Origin: an archaeon
GTDB lineage: Archaea; Thermoproteota; Thermoprotei_A; Marsarchaeales; Marsarchaeaceae
Assembly: GCA_021800035.1 (NCBI GenBank)
Contig: JAJYZJ010000001.1
Coordinates: 18,236-82,235, forward strand
Reading direction: 5' to 3'
DNA length: 64,000 nucleotides
Shown: positions 7,830-15,349 of the stretch, piece by piece
Layout of the letters: each line of letters begins with the position of its first letter
Position numbering within the stretch: position 1 is the first letter of the stretch
Translations under genes and position numbers: made by a program
The notes under the pieces: model-generated
Databases searched by the model: none
Seen by the model: only the letters and a program-made list of their open reading frames with translations
What the model was told of the DNA's origin: nothing

Positions 7830-8603
7830 ATGTCAACCCTGGCTAACTCTGTTTTCCACGATCCGCTGGACTTCAGGGTTTTCGTTTTGGTGATGTTTGT
7901 GGGGATGGTGATCGGCCTAGCCTACGACGCCCTGGCTGGCGGGAAACTCGCTTTCTTCCGTCAGGAAAGAAGCTGGCGGCGAACAATGTATGGAGGCTCT
8001 TCCACAGCTTCTTCTCCGAGGCCATCCGTAGTTGCGAGCTCAGTTGTCAGGGACGTGGCAGGCGCAGCCCCCCTTCTTGGCTGCGGCTCAAAATATTCCA
8101 GGTGGGCTTCACACATATTGATGGAATGGGGATTCCTGATAACCGTGATATACACGGCTGCAAGGTTCTTCGCGTACCCCGCTTTCGCGCCGTTCGCGCT
8201 CGACTCCCCTGCTCAGTTGGCGTTAACAGCCGGGTATGCGATGATGGTGGTGGGGTGCGCCATGTTCCTCTTCCAGAGGGTCAACGTGTCGAAGGAGGGA
8301 AGGAGGGCGTTCACATATTCGTCGGGAGACAGGTTCGCCACTGGGGTGTTCGCCTACTCGGCTACAGGGCTGATCTACGAGTTCGCGTATGTAGGCTGGG
8401 CCTCGGCCGGCGGACAAGTGTATTTTTGGTTCGGGGTTTACCTTGCGGCGACGGCCTACCTGTTCCTGACAATCCCTTGGACCAAGTTTTCACATGTGTT
8501 CTACAAGGCCGTGTACAATGTTCAGCGCAGACTCGACGAGCAAGCGGGGCTGGTGCACACCCCTGGGCCGTCTGACAAGGTCTACGTCCAGGAGGGGAGC
8601 TGA
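7830..8603 (+). CDS. membrane protein paired with AprBA (AprM/QmoC-like)
   Basis: 257-aa integral membrane protein with about five hydrophobic helices: one at residues 15-35, then four between about 90 and 220. It ends right at the aprB start. Motifs SRWASHILMEWGF and PWTKFSHVFYKAVYN resemble heme-binding helices of QmoC/DsrM/NarI-type subunits, each with one histidine. AprM and QmoC are the known membrane partners that pass electrons between APS reductase and quinone. Position directly before aprB supports AprM, but the motifs look more QmoC-like; the full histidine set for two hemes is not evident. ATG 7830 is preferred over TTG 7824. Confidence 0.7.
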   Translation: MSTLANSVFHDPLDFRVFVLVMFVGMVIGLAYDALAGGKLAFFRQERSWRRTMYGGSSTASSPRPSVVASSVVRDVAGAAPLLGCGSKYSRWASHILMEWGFLITVIYTAARFFAYPAFAPFALDSPAQLALTAGYAMMVVGCAMFLFQRVNVSKEGRRAFTYSSGDRFATGVFAYSATGLIYEFAYVGWASAGGQVYFWFGVYLAATAYLFLTIPWTKFSHVFYKAVYNVQRRLDEQAGLVHTPGPSDKVYVQEGS

Positions 8604-9062
8604 TTGCCAACATTCGTGTACATGTCTTCGTGCGACGGATGCGGGAAATGTGTAGAGATATGTCCAAGCGATATAATGCACATAGACCCTCATATCCGCA
8701 GGGCGTACAACACCGAACCCGAGATGTGCTGGGAGTGCTATTCATGCGTGAAATACTGCCCGGAGAACGCGATCGATGTCAGAAGCTATGCCGACTTTAA
8801 CCCGCTCGGTCACTCGGTGACCGTTCGACGGGAGCCCGCCAAAGGGGTGATCTCTTGGCGTATAAGGTTTAGAGACGGGCGCGTCAAGCACTTCGTCTTC
8901 CCCACGAGAACAACAAGGGAGGATTCCATTCCCTCCTCGAGATCTTATCCTGAACCTGTAAGGGAACTTCTGGAAGACCAGGTGCTGTCTCATGAGCCAG
9001 ACAAACTCATGGTTCCCAGCCTTCCCAAGCTTCCCCCAAGACCCAGTGACGGGAGGGCGTGA
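8604..9062 (+). CDS. aprB: adenylylsulfate reductase beta subunit
   Basis: 152-aa iron-sulfur subunit of dissimilatory APS reductase. Two ferredoxin motifs are intact: C10, C13, C16, C20 (CDGCGKCVEICP) and C42, C45, C48, C52 (CWECYSCVKYCP). The motif YADFNPLGHSVTVRR and the C-terminal tail that wraps around AprA are present. TTG start directly after the previous stop (TGATTG). With AprA it interconverts sulfite plus AMP and APS, here probably in the oxidative direction. Confidence 0.97.
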   Translation: MPTFVYMSSCDGCGKCVEICPSDIMHIDPHIRRAYNTEPEMCWECYSCVKYCPENAIDVRSYADFNPLGHSVTVRREPAKGVISWRIRFRDGRVKHFVFPTRTTREDSIPSSRSYPEPVRELLEDQVLSHEPDKLMVPSLPKLPPRPSDGRA

Positions 9063-9068
9063 GGGATA

Positions 9069-10907
9069 ATGCGTGTTTCAGGCAAAACCAAGGTTGTGGA
9101 TACAGACATACTGGTAGTGGGCGGAGGATTTGCAGGCTGCGGCGCAGTTTACGAGTCGGCCTACTGGGGTAGAAACCTCAGAATAACCTTGGTGGAGAAG
9201 GCCAACATAGAGCGCAGCGGCGCGGTGGCTCATGGGCTCTCGGCGATCAACCTGTACATTGGGATGCGCTGGAACGAGAACAAGCCCGAGGACTTTGTGA
9301 GGTACGCAAGAGGCGACCTTGTCGGACTCGTCCGGGAGGACCTCCTGTTCGACATAGCTAGGCACGTGGACTCCACTGTCCACCTGTTTGAAGAGTGGGG
9401 GCTTCCGATGATCTACGACAAGAACACGGGTCATTATCAGAGGGAGGGCAGGTGGCAGATCATGATACACGGAGAATCCTACAAGCCCATCGTCGCCGAG
9501 GCGGCGAGGAGGTCCGCAACCGAGGTGTACAACCGCGTGATGGTGACCCACCTTCTGAAGGATCCACGCATCCCCAACAGGGTGTCGGGTGCGGTGGGGT
9601 TCAACGTAAGAGATGGCTCGTTCTACATCTTCCGGGCAAAGGCTGTGATAGTCGCAGCGGGAGGTGCGTCCCACATTTACAGGCCAAGATCCGTGGGAGA
9701 GGGGGCGGGCAGAACCTGGTACCCGCCATGGAATAACGGCTCCGCGTACGCGTTGCCGATACAGGCTGGTGCGTCGATGACCCAGATGGAGAACAAGCTG
9801 GTTGTTACGAGGTTCAAAGACGGCTACGGACCCGTGGGGTTTTACTTCCTCGCCTTGAAAGCTGTCGCAACAAACGTCTATGGCGAAGAGTACGAGAAAA
9901 CAAAGTTCGAAGAGTTGAGGAAGCTTGTTGGCAAGTGGGCTGATGCAAAACCTCTTCCGACATGCTTCAGGAACCACGTGATGCTTCAGGAGATCAAGGA
10001 GGGCAGGGGCCCGATACTGATTCACACTGAAAGGGTGACAGAGACACCTGAGAAAGAGGAGGCGGCGTGGGAGGACTTCCTGGATATGACCATTGGCCAA
10101 GTGGGAATGTGGGCGGCCAACAACATAGACCCCAAGGACAAACCTTCCGAGTTAACCACCTCTGAGCCATACGTGATGGGTTCGCATGCCGTGGCCGCTG
10201 GGGCGTGGGTGAGCGGCCCTGCTGATCTTTCTCCGAAGGGATATTTCTGGGGGTATAACAGGATGCTCACCGTGGAGGGGCTGTTCGGGGCGGGTGACAC
10301 CGTGGGCGGCAGCCCGCACAAGTTTTCAAGCGGGTCGTTCACGGAGGGAAGACTCGCCGGTAAAGCCGCGGTCAAATACGTCCTCGACCACCCCGACTAC
10401 ACCCCTGGATCGGATGAGTCTGTTGTCAGCCGGCTCAGAGACACGATTTTTAAGCCCCTCGAAAACTACAATCTGGGCCGCAACATGGTTGTCGCGGGCA
10501 CGGTCGCGCCCAACTACATCTACCCCCGCCACGGCTTGAACAGGCTTGAAAAGATCATGGATGAATATGCCGGCGGCGTGAGCACATTCTACGTCACCAA
10601 CGAGCAACTTCTTGAAAGGGGGCTGGACCTGATTTTGACGCTGAAGGAGGACCTGAGCCACGTTGCAGCCGAAGACCTTCACCAGCTGCAGAGGGCTTGG
10701 GAGCTCAACCACAGGGCGTGGGTTTCCGAGGCCGTGGTACGGCACACCATATTCAGGAAGGAGACACGCTGGCCTGGCTACTACTATAGAGCTGACTACC
10801 CGAAGATAGATGACGACCACTGGAACGTTTTCACAGTGTCCAGCTACGACCCCATAAGTGGCGAGTGGACCATGACCACGAAGCCCGTGATCAAGTTGGT
10901 GGACTGA
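9069..10907 (+). CDS. aprA: adenylylsulfate reductase alpha subunit
   Basis: 612-aa FAD subunit of APS reductase, of normal family length. FAD motif VVGGGFAGCGAVYESA at about residues 16-31, then ERSGAVAHGLSAINLYIG, and the substrate-region segment YGPVGFYFLALKA. The C-terminal half includes PYVMGSHAVAAGAWVSGP and NRMLTVEGLFGAGD, as in AprA. Cytoplasmic heterodimer with AprB; it converts sulfite and AMP to APS, with electrons leaving through AprB to the membrane partner. ATG start 6 nt after aprB. Confidence 0.98.
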   Translation: MRVSGKTKVVDTDILVVGGGFAGCGAVYESAYWGRNLRITLVEKANIERSGAVAHGLSAINLYIGMRWNENKPEDFVRYARGDLVGLVREDLLFDIARHVDSTVHLFEEWGLPMIYDKNTGHYQREGRWQIMIHGESYKPIVAEAARRSATEVYNRVMVTHLLKDPRIPNRVSGAVGFNVRDGSFYIFRAKAVIVAAGGASHIYRPRSVGEGAGRTWYPPWNNGSAYALPIQAGASMTQMENKLVVTRFKDGYGPVGFYFLALKAVATNVYGEEYEKTKFEELRKLVGKWADAKPLPTCFRNHVMLQEIKEGRGPILIHTERVTETPEKEEAAWEDFLDMTIGQVGMWAANNIDPKDKPSELTTSEPYVMGSHAVAAGAWVSGPADLSPKGYFWGYNRMLTVEGLFGAGDTVGGSPHKFSSGSFTEGRLAGKAAVKYVLDHPDYTPGSDESVVSRLRDTIFKPLENYNLGRNMVVAGTVAPNYIYPRHGLNRLEKIMDEYAGGVSTFYVTNEQLLERGLDLILTLKEDLSHVAAEDLHQLQRAWELNHRAWVSEAVVRHTIFRKETRWPGYYYRADYPKIDDDHWNVFTVSSYDPISGEWTMTTKPVIKLVD

Positions 10908-10933
10908 GCGCTGACTAGGGGGGCCGACCCGGC

Positions 10934-12094
10934 TTGATTCCAGAACCCTACGGTGGAAAACTCGTGAATGGATACGTTGACACCGCGCACGCAGACTCTT
11001 GGAGGGAACAGTTCGAGGAAACAACTGTCCTGAGCTCGCCTGTGGACTGTGTGTACGACGCCGATAAAATTGCTTGCGGAGCCTACTCTCCGCTGCAGGG
11101 ATTCATGAACGAGTCTGAGTACAGCTCGGTGATAGGCAACTCTAGGCTACCCGGCGGCCTTCCTTGGACCATGCCCATAGTGTTCCTCCCACTCGGAAAC
11201 CAAGAGCAGAAGCTGAACAGCCTGAAACCCGGCGACACGGCGGGTATACGGGGTCTCGACGGCGAACCGTTCGCACTTGTTAAAGTAGAGGAAAAATACG
11301 TGATAGATAAGGGAGAGTTCGCCCAGAAGGTGTACGGCACCAAGGATCCCGCCCACCCGAACGTCGCGGACCTCGTGGGGACGGGTGAAACAGCTGTCGC
11401 GGGCAGGGTGACGTGCGTTGGCAAGCTGCGTGTTCCATCAGGAGATTACGAGCTCACGCCCACGCAAACCAGGAAATACTTCGAGAGAATGGGGTGGAGA
11501 AACGTCGCGGCCTACCAGGCGAGGAATCCCCCGCACACCGCTCACGAATACATTCAGAGGCTGAGCCTTGAAAGGGAGGATGTTGACGCCCTGATGATCC
11601 AGCCAGTGGTTGGCAAACTCAAGAAGGGCGACTACAAGACGGAGGTTATCATGCGTGCATACGCCAGATTTGTTGAAAACTACTATCCGAAGGACACGGT
11701 GTTGCTCTCATCTCTGTCAATAGCTATGCGCTACGCCGGCCCCAAGGCGGTGCTGTTCTATGCCATTGTCAGACGTAACTACGGGTGCTCCCACTACATA
11801 GTCGGAAGAGACCAGGCGGGAGTTGGAAGTTACTACGACCCCTATGCCTGCCACAGGATATTCGACGAATTCGATGTGGGCGTCAAACCCCTCAGGTACA
11901 GGGAGTCGTTTTACTGCAAGGTGTGCGGCTGGATGGCTTCCTCCAAGGTGTGTCCTCATCCTCAGTCCGAGCACGTGAACACGAGTCAGACAAGGATTAG
12001 GAGCCTCCTCGCCGTAGGCAAGCCTCTGCCGCCGGAGATACTTAGGCCGGAAGTGGCGGACGTGCTCAGGCAGGGAGAGGTCATAAACGACTAG
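10934..12094 (+). CDS. sat: ATP sulfurylase (sulfate adenylyltransferase)
   Basis: 386-aa dissimilatory-type ATP sulfurylase. The nucleotide motif QARNPPHTAHEY (195-206) holds both histidines. The second motif reads VGRDQAGVG (290-298), with Q294 where GRDHAG is usual. A C-terminal zinc-type site is visible: C328, C331, C340 and H342 (CKVCGWMASSKVCPH). No APS-kinase domain. After AprBA it would release sulfate from APS and make ATP, giving substrate-level phosphorylation. TTG start 26 nt after aprA; same operon. Confidence 0.95.
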   Translation: MIPEPYGGKLVNGYVDTAHADSWREQFEETTVLSSPVDCVYDADKIACGAYSPLQGFMNESEYSSVIGNSRLPGGLPWTMPIVFLPLGNQEQKLNSLKPGDTAGIRGLDGEPFALVKVEEKYVIDKGEFAQKVYGTKDPAHPNVADLVGTGETAVAGRVTCVGKLRVPSGDYELTPTQTRKYFERMGWRNVAAYQARNPPHTAHEYIQRLSLEREDVDALMIQPVVGKLKKGDYKTEVIMRAYARFVENYYPKDTVLLSSLSIAMRYAGPKAVLFYAIVRRNYGCSHYIVGRDQAGVGSYYDPYACHRIFDEFDVGVKPLRYRESFYCKVCGWMASSKVCPHPQSEHVNTSQTRIRSLLAVGKPLPPEILRPEVADVLRQGEVIND

Positions 12095-12108
12095 GGACGG
12101 CTGACGTC

Positions 12109-12804
12109 GTGATTCTTGCGGCTGTAAGCGATATACATGCTCCCCGATATCTCGCGGAGTTCAAGCGCACCCTAGACTCGTCCGCGCTTTCGCAGGCTGA
12201 CGCCCTCCTACTTGCAGGAGATATAGTACACAACAACGACCATACCCAAGTGGACACAGTGCTCAGGCTTATCCGCTCCCGCTACGGGGGTCCGGTGTAC
12301 GCCTGCTTCGGAAACAACGAGTTCGATGGATCTGAGCGCAATTATTTTGCGCATGGAGACGTGTGCTGGTTATGGGATCAAAAGGTGCGGCTGGAAGCCC
12401 GCGGACGCGAAGCATACGTGGTGGGCTCCAAAGGTGTAAGGGACGTGATCACCCCTTGGCTCGTCTGGAACACTACGCCCAACCCCGACCCTGAGGGTAC
12501 AAGGAGGATTTACGCAGAGCGCATGAAAACCCTGCACAGACTGGTTTCGGAGTGCCGGGGTAAAACAACGGTTGTTCTCACGCACTTTGCGCCGTGCTTC
12601 GACACCGTGGAGGGCGAGGACGCGTGGAGCCCGGGTGAGCTCGGGTCGAAGAAGATGGAGCATATGGCAAGAACCCTGCAGCCCAGTGTATGGGTGCATG
12701 GTCACTCCCACAAGAGCACGCATTTGAGCGCGAGTATAGGCCGGACCAGAGTCTACAACGTGGCTCTGCCCGCCACGGGGCGGGTGACGATTATCGAAGT
12801 GTAG
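12109..12804 (+). CDS. calcineurin-like metallophosphoesterase
   Basis: 231-aa cytoplasmic phosphoesterase. Metal-binding motifs occur in order: SDIHAP (DxH), LLAGDIVHNN (GD), FGNNEFD (GNxE), VLTHFAP (H) and VHGHSHKS (GHxH). GTG start 14 nt after sat, so it probably shares the operon; a role in nucleotide or pyrophosphate handling near Sat is possible but unproven. The substrate cannot be read from the sequence. Confidence 0.88.
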   Translation: MILAAVSDIHAPRYLAEFKRTLDSSALSQADALLLAGDIVHNNDHTQVDTVLRLIRSRYGGPVYACFGNNEFDGSERNYFAHGDVCWLWDQKVRLEARGREAYVVGSKGVRDVITPWLVWNTTPNPDPEGTRRIYAERMKTLHRLVSECRGKTTVVLTHFAPCFDTVEGEDAWSPGELGSKKMEHMARTLQPSVWVHGHSHKSTHLSASIGRTRVYNVALPATGRVTIIEV

Positions 12805-13136
12805 GCAGGGGAGACAACGTATTGGGTACACAGCGCCGTAGGACCCCTCTGGAAGCGGTCTTCGCCGCCTGTCCAAGTTGCACCACGAAAACGCAAAGGT
12901 AGCCATGATATTCTGATACGCCGGAGCAAAGTGCAGGGGGTTCTGCTTGTCCCAGGTAACCATGGCTCAGGCACTCTACGAATAGGCGCCGGACAACACT
13001 AACAGGATGGTCGGATGGAACCCTTATCCGCATAGAAGTGCACAGCCATCCATCGCTACCAAAAACAGTACCACGAAGAGATCATGAAAAGCGCTTGGGC
13101 GCAGTTTTATATGCTTCTTGCAGTATAGGTGCTTCG
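12805..13136. other. gene-free interval before lrp
   Basis: About 330 nt with no convincing gene on either strand. Only the TATA-like element near its right end can be assigned. Confidence 0.6.
13104..13112 (+). promoter_or_regulatory. TATA box of lrp
   Basis: GTTTTATAT lies about 28 nt upstream of TTG 13137. The spacing fits an archaeal promoter with a leaderless transcript and supports that start over GTG 13038, which would place the promoter inside the gene. Confidence 0.6.
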
Positions 13137-13691
13137 TTGGGTGCAGGACGACTGAGTGATAACGACACGGTTGCAGATACTCCTCACGCCGCGGAGCGTG
13201 TCAGCTTGGATTCTCTTGACGTTGAGATAATAAAGGCGTTGCAGGTGAACGCCCGGTCATCTTACAGGGAACTTTCACGCAAGCTTGGGGTTAGTGTCAC
13301 AACCATAAGTGAGAGGGTGAAGCGACTCATAGAGCTGAACGTGATACGCGGATTCAGCGTGATTGTAAACCCCGATAGAGTCGGCCCATCATACTGCGCA
13401 GTGTTCTATATCAGAGTGCGTGGAGGCAGCGATCCGGGCGAAGTGGCGCAAAGGGTTTCCGAGATCAATGGAATATGCTATGTCTACCTGACCGTGGGGT
13501 TGTACGATTTGGTGGCGATGGGTAGCAGCGCGGACAAACAGAGTTTCTCCAGGCTTCTCGCCCAAGTAGCGGCGGTGGAGGGGGTGCGGGAAGCGGTGCC
13601 TTCGGTCGTTCTTGGAGTGGTTAAAGAGGATCCTAGGCACCCCGTCAAATCCTCGGTTCTGGTAAAGCGTTTGGTCGGCCGGACAGTCTAG
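13137..13691 (+). CDS. Lrp/AsnC-family transcriptional regulator
   Basis: About 184 aa. The N-terminal helix-turn-helix is clear (LDVEIIKALQVNARSSYREL then LGVSVTTISERVKRL), followed by the RAM ligand-binding domain (YCAVFYIRVRGG, GICYVYLTVGLYDLVAMG). TTG 13137 is chosen because a TATA box lies about 25 nt upstream and the extra 33 residues from GTG 13038 match nothing in the family. It is convergent with, and overlaps by 4 nt, the phosphatase-like gene. It lies between two sulfur loci and may regulate one of them; this is an inference. Confidence 0.88.
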   Translation: MGAGRLSDNDTVADTPHAAERVSLDSLDVEIIKALQVNARSSYRELSRKLGVSVTTISERVKRLIELNVIRGFSVIVNPDRVGPSYCAVFYIRVRGGSDPGEVAQRVSEINGICYVYLTVGLYDLVAMGSSADKQSFSRLLAQVAAVEGVREAVPSVVLGVVKEDPRHPVKSSVLVKRLVGRTV

Positions 13692-14167
13692 AATGTTTTG
13701 TTTCTGGTGGCCCTCTTCGCGACCCGTGCCATCATCACTCCTAGCTCATCGCAAACACTGAAGTACGATTCATCGTCCAGCCTCTCCATTGGGGGGATGT
13801 CTGACCCAGTCAAGGAGTACTCTGAAACGGTGTATATCTGCGCTCCAGGGGCAAGGAACAGCAGGACCCCTTTTACCGCCATATCCGATGCGAGTGTGAG
13901 CTGGTTGGAATAAGCCATATGAGGGTCAAACCTCCTAGCCGTGAACCCGTCTGAGGATATTCCCCGCTTGCTCAGATAGCTTTTCGCCCTTCTACTCATA
14001 GGGACCCCCATCTCACCGGATAAGCCTGCGGATGAGACGCTTTGAAGTGTACCTTCGCTACCCGACGAGTCGCGTGCGGTACTCCTGAGCAGATGCTCGG
14101 CTATCGGCGCCGCGTCCGAGTCCAGGGTGTCCACTATAAGAACCGAGCTGACAGGTTCACCGAACAC
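13688..14167 (-). CDS. low-molecular-weight phosphatase homologue with lost catalytic loop
   Basis: 159 aa with the fold signature of LMW protein tyrosine phosphatases: strand SVLIVDTL, helix PIAEHLLRSTA, the SSAGL motif, then GVPMSRRAKSYLSKRGIS and TARRF. The loop that should read C-x5-R (VCTGNxCRSP) reads VDTLDSDAAP: the nucleophilic cysteine is aspartate and the arginine is alanine. The DP acid motif is replaced by DIPPM. The protein cannot work as a phosphatase or arsenate reductase by the known mechanism and is probably a binding or regulatory pseudoenzyme. GTG start overlaps the upstream gene by 11 nt, making it the last gene of a dsrE3-unknown-phosphatase-like operon. Confidence 0.75.
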   Translation of the reverse strand: MFGEPVSSVLIVDTLDSDAAPIAEHLLRSTARDSSGSEGTLQSVSSAGLSGEMGVPMSRRAKSYLSKRGISSDGFTARRFDPHMAYSNQLTLASDMAVKGVLLFLAPGAQIYTVSEYSLTGSDIPPMERLDDESYFSVCDELGVMMARVAKRATRNKTF

Positions 14168-14519
14168 CAGCTTTCGCAGTATATTCTCGGCCAGCTGCGC
14201 CCTCCTCCAACTCGACTATTCGGAGCTCCACGACGTCGGACTTGCGAATCGGGACGACGTTGCGGTAGGCTGGGAACATGTCCGATCCAAACTTGGCCGC
14301 GAATGCACCGTTATCACTTAAGCTCGCGATCTCGCCGAGAACTAGGTATTCGTCATCCTCCCTGACAATAATGCCCGCAACTTGAAATACTACTCTGTGC
14401 GACTCAAGTGACACATCGGTTGAGGGCTCGCTCGAAAAAGGTTTGGGGTCAGCGTACTTTACGCACGCCACCCTCACCAGACTAGGCTTCGACCCGGCGC
14501 CGACATGTGTACCCATCAT
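14157..14519 (-). CDS. unknown 120-aa protein in the dsrE3 operon
   Basis: I do not recognise the family. The protein is soluble, probably beta-rich (VVFQVAGIIVREDDEYLVLGEIA), with a single cysteine near the N-terminus (LVRVACVKYADP). The second half contains alternating strands and FPAYRNVVPIRKSDVVELRIVEL, similar to a small barrel-like domain. Its ATG overlaps the dsrE3 stop (ATGA), and its own end overlaps the phosphatase-like gene, so the three are almost certainly co-translated. The frame is open upstream to 14645, but that part is antisense-like and overlaps dsrE3. Confidence 0.7.
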   Translation of the reverse strand: MMGTHVGAGSKPSLVRVACVKYADPKPFSSEPSTDVSLESHRVVFQVAGIIVREDDEYLVLGEIASLSDNGAFAAKFGSDMFPAYRNVVPIRKSDVVELRIVELEEGAAGREYTAKAGVR

Positions 14520-14956
14520 ATGAACAGGGTGACGGCAGCAGGGTCTGACGCCCACTGCAGAAACGTGGAGGCCCCTACCACATCCGCCGATGAAACAGTG
14601 AGGTTTTCTTTGGTCGTGCCAAAAAGCTTCATCGTTGGGGAACACGCGTTTATGTGAACACCAGCCTGTATCGCCATATCGAGCATCTGGTGTATGGTGG
14701 GCATGCCTCCTCTAGATATCAGAGACTGGAGCTCCTCCTTACTTAGGCCAAGATCTTTGGAGACATCGAGTTGATCGGTCTGGCCCTTGGTCAGCAGCTT
14801 CATCCCGCCAAATGTGAAGTACATGTAGACCTCCATTCCCTGGGCAACCCCAGTGGTTGCCAGAATAAACGCCGGGTAAAGGGCGTCGAGCGTGCCTTTG
14901 CTCACTACGAGAACCAGCTTGTTCTTCTGTGCCGTGCCCAATTGCTGCTCCGTCAT
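14516..14956 (-). CDS. DsrE3-like sulfurtransferase
   Basis: 146-aa DsrE/F-fold protein of the DsrE2/DsrE3 group. N-terminal strand NKLVLVVSKGTLDALYPAF, the central region VYMYFTFGGMKLL, and C105 in HINACSPTMKLFG, at the persulfide cysteine position. It lacks the two N-terminal membrane helices of DsrE2, so a cytoplasmic DsrE3 is more likely. Divergent from tusA; DsrE3A and TusA exchange persulfide sulfur in characterised sulfur oxidisers, so the two products probably act together and pass sulfur to the sHdr system. First gene of a three-gene operon. Confidence 0.88.
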   Translation of the reverse strand: MTEQQLGTAQKNKLVLVVSKGTLDALYPAFILATTGVAQGMEVYMYFTFGGMKLLTKGQTDQLDVSKDLGLSKEELQSLISRGGMPTIHQMLDMAIQAGVHINACSPTMKLFGTTKENLTVSSADVVGASTFLQWASDPAAVTLFI

Positions 14957-14983
14957 AATTCTCAGCAGTTGATAATGTAAGGG

Positions 14984-14993
14984 ACTATATAAA
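14984..14993 (-). promoter_or_regulatory. TATA box of the dsrE3 operon
   Basis: On the minus strand GTTTATATAG lies about 30 nt upstream of the dsrE3 ATG at 14956, consistent with a nearly leaderless transcript. Confidence 0.6.
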
Positions 14994-15005
14994 CAAGCCG
15001 CACCC

Positions 15006-15017
15006 CATTTGCAAATG
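15006..15017. promoter_or_regulatory. perfect 12-nt palindrome in the tusA/dsrE3 promoter region
   Basis: CATTTGCAAATG is identical on both strands. It lies between the divergent promoters and shares its half-site with the inverted repeat at 15048-15070, so it is a candidate operator. Confidence 0.5.
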
Positions 15018-15047
15018 TATATGGCATATGAAGACAGACGCCAAACT

Positions 15048-15070
15048 CAAATGGATACAAGTTCCATTTG
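15048..15070. promoter_or_regulatory. inverted repeat CAAATGGA-N7-TCCATTTG
   Basis: Two 8-nt arms separated by 7 nt, immediately upstream of the tusA TATA-like element. The half-site CAAATGG recurs at 15114-15119 over the tusA start codon. It may be the binding site of the regulator controlling tusA and dsrE3. Confidence 0.5.
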
Positions 15071-15077
15071 TCACACT

Positions 15078-15085
15078 CCTTATAT
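15078..15085 (+). promoter_or_regulatory. TATA-like box of tusA
   Basis: CCTTATATTG lies about 35 nt upstream of the tusA ATG, directly after the inverted repeat. Confidence 0.5.
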
Positions 15086-15115
15086 TGTCCCGCGGTAAGT
15101 GGAAAAAGGCTGCAA

Positions 15116-15349
15116 ATGGCAACCGAATCCAAAAAGTATGATTTCAGGGGTATGCAGTGCCCTCTGCCTGTATTCGAAACAAGCAAAGCCATAAAGCAGA
15201 TTGAAGTAGGTGAGCAAATACTCGTGCTCGCAAACGACCCCGCGGCTCAGCCGGACTTGGAAGCCTGGTCCAAGCGAACAGGCCACCAACTCATAAGCGT
15301 AAATGACAGAGGAGACTACAAGGAATTTCTCATTAAGCGCACCCACTGA
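15116..15349 (+). CDS. tusA: sulfur carrier protein TusA
   Basis: 77-aa SirA/TusA-family protein. The sulfur-carrying cysteine C15 is in the family motif YDFRGMQCPLPVFETSKAI (CPxP), followed by strand EQILVLANDPAAQPDLEAW. It passes persulfide sulfur between carriers such as rhodanese, DsrE3 and DsrEFH. ATG 15116 is chosen because the motif starts about 10 residues in, as usual; the frame is open upstream. Divergent from dsrE3. Confidence 0.95.
   Translation: MATESKKYDFRGMQCPLPVFETSKAIKQIEVGEQILVLANDPAAQPDLEAWSKRTGHQLISVNDRGDYKEFLIKRTH

Noticed and set aside
9078-10100. 340-aa minus-strand ORF inside aprA
   Set aside because: It is the antisense of the conserved aprA frame and has no protein-like motifs.
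10326-11024. 232-aa minus-strand ORF across aprA and sat
   Set aside because: Antisense to two well-supported genes; composition is shadow-like.
13688-14167. Second arsenate reductase
   Set aside because: The catalytic cysteine and arginine are absent.
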